Part shown: piece by piece, positions 61,864 through 64,000 of the stretch
Position numbering within the stretch: the stretch's first letter is position 1
Layout of the letters: every line of letters begins with the position of its first letter
Source: Bacillus litorisediminis
GTDB taxonomy: Bacteria > Bacillota > Bacilli > Bacillales > JC228
Length of the DNA: 64,000 nt
Assembly (NCBI RefSeq): GCF_022808645.1
Contig: NZ_JAKZKT010000015.1
Location: forward strand, 29,309-93,308
Direction: 5' to 3'
Translations under genes and position numbers: made by a program
The notes under the pieces: model-generated
The model's input: only the letters and a program-made list of their open reading frames with translations
What the model was told of the DNA's origin: nothing
The model's database searches: none

Positions 61864-62730
61864 GTAAATCTGTCTTAATACCGCTTGATTCAGATACGCC
61901 GGACCTTGAATTCAGTAAACCTGTCCGAATACATGCTTGATTCGGACACGACTGGCTTTGAAATGAGTAAACCTGTCCGAATACGCGCTTGATTCGGACA
62001 CGGCTGATTTTGAAAATGAGTAAACCTGTCCGAATACATGCTTGATTCGGACACGACTAGCTTTGAAATCAGTAAACCTGTCCGAATACGCGCTTGATTC
62101 GGACATGACTGGCATTGAAATGAGTAAACCTGTCCGAATACATGCTTGATTCGGACACGACTAGCTTTGAAATCAGTAAACCTGTCCGAATACGCGCTTG
62201 ATTCGGACATGACTGGCTTTGAAATGAGTAAACCTGTCCGAATACATGCTTGATTCGGACACGGCTGGCTTTGAAATGAGTAAACCTGTCCGAATACATG
62301 CTTGATTCGGACACGGCTGGCTTTGAAAAGAGTAAACCTGTCCGAATACATGCTTGATTCGGACACAGCTGGCATTGAAATGAGTAAACCTGTCCGAATA
62401 TATGCTTGATTCGGACACGGCTGGCTTTGAAAAGAGTAAACCTGTCCGAATACATGCTTGATTCGGACACAGCTGGCATTGAAATGAGTAAACCTGTCCG
62501 AATATATGCTTGATTCGGACACGGCTGGCTTTGAAAAGAGTAAACCTGTCCGAATATATGCTTGATTCGGACATGACTGGCTTTGAAATGAGTAAACCTG
62601 TCCGAATACATGCTTGATTCGGACACGGCTGGCTTTGAAAAGAGTAAACCTGTCCGAATACATGCTTGATTCGGACACGGCTGGCTTTGAAAAGAGTAAA
62701 TCTGTCCGAATTCACCTCTATGTTGGACAC
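61864..62730. repeat. Tandem array of fifteen 52-bp hairpin units
   Basis: Fifteen units start with GTAAACCTG at 61915, 61967, 62020, 62072, 62124, 62176, 62228, 62280, 62332, 62384, 62436, 62488, 62540, 62592 and 62644. All are 52 bp except the second (53 bp). A decayed unit flanks each end (61864 and 62696). Every unit holds TGTCCGAAT-n9-ATTCGGACA, a perfect 9-bp stem. The loop varies mainly at three bases (cat, cgc or tat), and the 25-bp spacer also varies. Units 3-4/5-6 and 9-10/11-12 repeat as 104-bp pairs, so the array grew partly by dimer duplication. Because 52 is not a multiple of three and the unit lacks minus-strand stops, long minus frames arise by chance. Confidence 0.95.
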
Positions 62731-62796
62731 AAATTTGTATTAAGATTTAAAAAGGTTTGCAAACAGTTTTAATAAATTACAAGGGGGGTGGCTCCT

Positions 62797-63447
62797 TTGA
62801 ACCTCGCGATTATGGCTGGCGGGCCGCTCGATCATATTCCCGCAAAAGAAGAATTAAGGAATTTGCCCCATGATACAAAATGGATTGGAATTGACCGGGG
62901 CGTGTTAACTTTATTTAATTACGGCATTTTTCCGGAAATGGCTGTCGGCGATTTTGATTCTGTCCTAGAGGAAGAAATGATGCTTATCGATCAAAATGTC
63001 CGTCATATTGAAACGGCCAAGCCTGAAAAAGATGAGACCGATATGGAGCTTGCATTAAATATGGCGATCCGCCAAAATCCTGTCTCTCTTTACATTTTTG
63101 GTGCTACCGGGAAAAGACAGGACCATCAATTTGCCAATTTGTATTTGCTTCTAAAAGTACTGGAGGAATTACCGCATTGCCATACAGAAATAAGGGACAG
63201 ATGGAATCATATCTCGATCTATAAGCCTGGTACCTATCATATTCATAAGTCAGATTTTACGTATATTTCATTTATCCCAATCTCAGGTGAAATTCTTTCC
63301 CTTACATTAAAAGGATTTAAATATGATCTAAAAAATAGGCATATTCCGTTTGGGTCGACATTATGTATAAGTAATGAACTCATTGCACCTACTGGTACTT
63401 TTTCTTTCAATAATGGCATATTAATGATGATAAGAAGCAAGGATTAA
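62797..63447 (+). CDS. thiN: Thiamine pyrophosphokinase
   Basis: Transfers pyrophosphate from ATP to thiamine, 216 aa (YloS). The start is read as TTG 62797 (MNLAIMAGGP), with AGGGGGG nine bases upstream; an in-frame GTG 62788 overlaps that site. Motifs: GIDRGVLTLFNYGI, VGDFDSV, KDETDMELAL (metal/ATP acids) and FGATGKRQDHQFANL. The promoter must lie in or beyond the repeat array if it is separate from rpe. Confidence 0.93.
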   Translation: MNLAIMAGGPLDHIPAKEELRNLPHDTKWIGIDRGVLTLFNYGIFPEMAVGDFDSVLEEEMMLIDQNVRHIETAKPEKDETDMELALNMAIRQNPVSLYIFGATGKRQDHQFANLYLLLKVLEELPHCHTEIRDRWNHISIYKPGTYHIHKSDFTYISFIPISGEILSLTLKGFKYDLKNRHIPFGSTLCISNELIAPTGTFSFNNGILMMIRSKD

Positions 63448-63545
63448 TTACTCATGTTTATGGGCGGATGTGTACCCAAATGTGATTGTTGGAATAAGAT
63501 GTGGGTAAGGGAATTGAAGTGCGAGTTGATGAGGAGGGACTTATC

Positions 63546-63626
63546 ATGAAATTTTACACGATTAAGCTTCCGAAGTTTCTTGGCGGAATTATTAGAGCGA
63601 TGCTGGGAACCTTCAAAAAAAATTAA
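63546..63626 (+). CDS. spoVM: Stage V sporulation protein M (26 aa)
   Basis: A 26-residue amphipathic peptide (begins MKFYTIKLPKFLGG, ends MLGTFKKN) that recognises the convex forespore membrane, anchors SpoIVA and inhibits FtsH. Only a few conservative changes separate it from B. subtilis SpoVM. GAGGAGGG lies seven bases before the ATG. It is too short for usual gene-length cut-offs. Conserved position after thiN; rpmB, the next gene in B. subtilis, is replaced in this window by an insertion sequence. Confidence 0.96.
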   Translation: MKFYTIKLPKFLGGIIRAMLGTFKKN

Positions 63627-63698
63627 GGTATCGGGTTAGAAAGGATAAAATCTGGACTTATGTTTTATAAAGTCGGCTGTATGAAACAAAGCAAATAA

Positions 63699-64000
63699 GG
63701 CTCTATAATATTTGTTGGGGTTTGAACACAACTTTTTATTCATAAAAAAACACGTAGACATCCAATTCTTTTATACTTGAATTGTCTAGAAACAAGACAA
63801 AAGAAATGGAGTTACGTGTATATGAATATTACCATGAATATCCCTGGATTAAAAGATGTAGTCATTACCAAAATTGAACAGTATGAGGATATAGTCCGCC
63901 TATATGTAGAGATGGAACGAAAGAATCATCGTTGTCCTGCATGTAATAACTGGACCCGTCGGGTCCATGATTATCGGATACAGAAAATTCACCACTTGAA
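63699..64000 (+). mobile_element. ISL3-family insertion sequence, left part (runs off window)
   Basis: The transposase reading frame identifies the family. The left end is tentatively at GGCTCTATAATATTTG (63699), as ISL3 inverted repeats commonly start GGCTCT. The right end and target duplication are outside the window. It lies 72 bp downstream of spoVM. Confidence 0.7.
63822..64000 (+). CDS. ISL3-family transposase, N-terminal part (3' truncated by window)
   Basis: Fifty-nine codons are visible from ATG 63822 (MNITMNIPGLKDVVITKIE). The zinc-finger region typical of ISL3 transposases is present: CPACNNW...RVHDYRIQKIHHLK, expected to be followed by further cysteines and the DDE domain past the window. 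The reading frame is intact as far as it goes. An internal ATG at 63834 is possible. Whether the element is active cannot be judged. Confidence 0.85.
   Translation, partial: MNITMNIPGLKDVVITKIEQYEDIVRLYVEMERKNHRCPACNNWTRRVHDYRIQKIHHL

Larger units (their letters stand above)
61551..62796. other. 1.2-kb non-coding region of nested repeats between rpe and thiN
   Basis: No gene is supported on either strand. From left to right it holds a T-rich segment, a cluster of TAGCGGA/TCCGCTA palindromes (61664-61830), a tandem array of 52-bp hairpin units (61864-62730) and the thiN ribosome site. In B. subtilis, rpe and thiN are nearly adjacent, so this is an insertion or expansion. Confidence 0.85.

Noticed and set aside
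61864..62730. CRISPR array
   Set aside because: Units are near-identical throughout, with no unique spacers of regular length; the whole 52-bp unit repeats, and no cas genes are present.
61890..62730. Large repetitive minus-strand protein genes (185-262 codons)
   Set aside because: They arise because the 52-bp unit has no minus-strand stops in any frame; no ribosome site, several overlapping frames equally open.

Overview
The window is chromosomal DNA from an endospore-forming Bacillaceae bacterium, with a Bacillus/Mesobacillus/Neobacillus-like gene order. The evidence is moderate-to-low GC, strong Shine-Dalgarno sites with many TTG/GTG starts, sporulation genes (spoVD, spoVE, spoIIGA-sigE, sigG, spoVM), a T-box ahead of ileS and PyrR-type attenuators in a pyr operon. 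Almost everything lies on the + strand; rqcH is the one clear exception. The order follows the well-known Bacillus subtilis stretch from pbpB to spoVM, with several local departures.

Region 1 (1-16.2 kb) is the division and cell-wall (dcw) cluster: pbpB (5' end missing), spoVD, murE, a candidate 37-codon ORF, mraY, murD, spoVE, murB, divIB, ylxW, ylxX, sbp, ftsA and ftsZ. murG, which normally sits between spoVE and murB, is absent. That junction instead carries a terminator and a new sigma-A-type promoter. Region 2 (16.3-19.2 kb) is the sporulation sigma-factor block spoIIGA-sigE-sigG. It has a 22-bp-spaced spoIIG-type promoter, an apparent CTG start for spoIIGA and a sigma-F/G-type promoter before sigG.

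Region 3 (19.4-28.1 kb) is ylmC, pgeF(ylmD), ylmE, sepF, ylmG, ylmH, divIVA, T-box-ileS, lspA and rluD-like ylyB. Region 4 (28.1-40.1 kb) is the complete pyrimidine operon pyrR-pyrP-pyrB-pyrC-carA-carB-pyrK-pyrD-pyrF-pyrE. It has three PyrR attenuators, one before each of the first three genes. Region 5 (40.3-47.4 kb) holds an ABC-2 export pair, rqcH (minus strand) and a Ca-type P-ATPase.

Region 6 (47.4-61.5 kb) is yicC-like yloC (behind a candidate structured leader), remA, gmk, rpoZ, coaBC, priA, def, fmt, rsmB, rlmN, prpC, prkC, rsgA and rpe. These serve translation initiation and modification, coenzyme A synthesis, replication restart and muropeptide-responsive signalling. Region 7 (61.55-64 kb) is accessory: palindromic repeats, a tandem array of fifteen 52-bp hairpin units, thiN, the 26-codon spoVM, and the left part of an ISL3-type insertion sequence that runs off the window.

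The most unusual items are the 52-bp hairpin array between rpe and thiN, the dispersed TAGCGGA-n7-TCCGCTA palindromes shared by two intergenic regions 17 kb apart, the missing murG, the CTG-start spoIIGA and the candidate structured RNAs ahead of yloC and divIVA.
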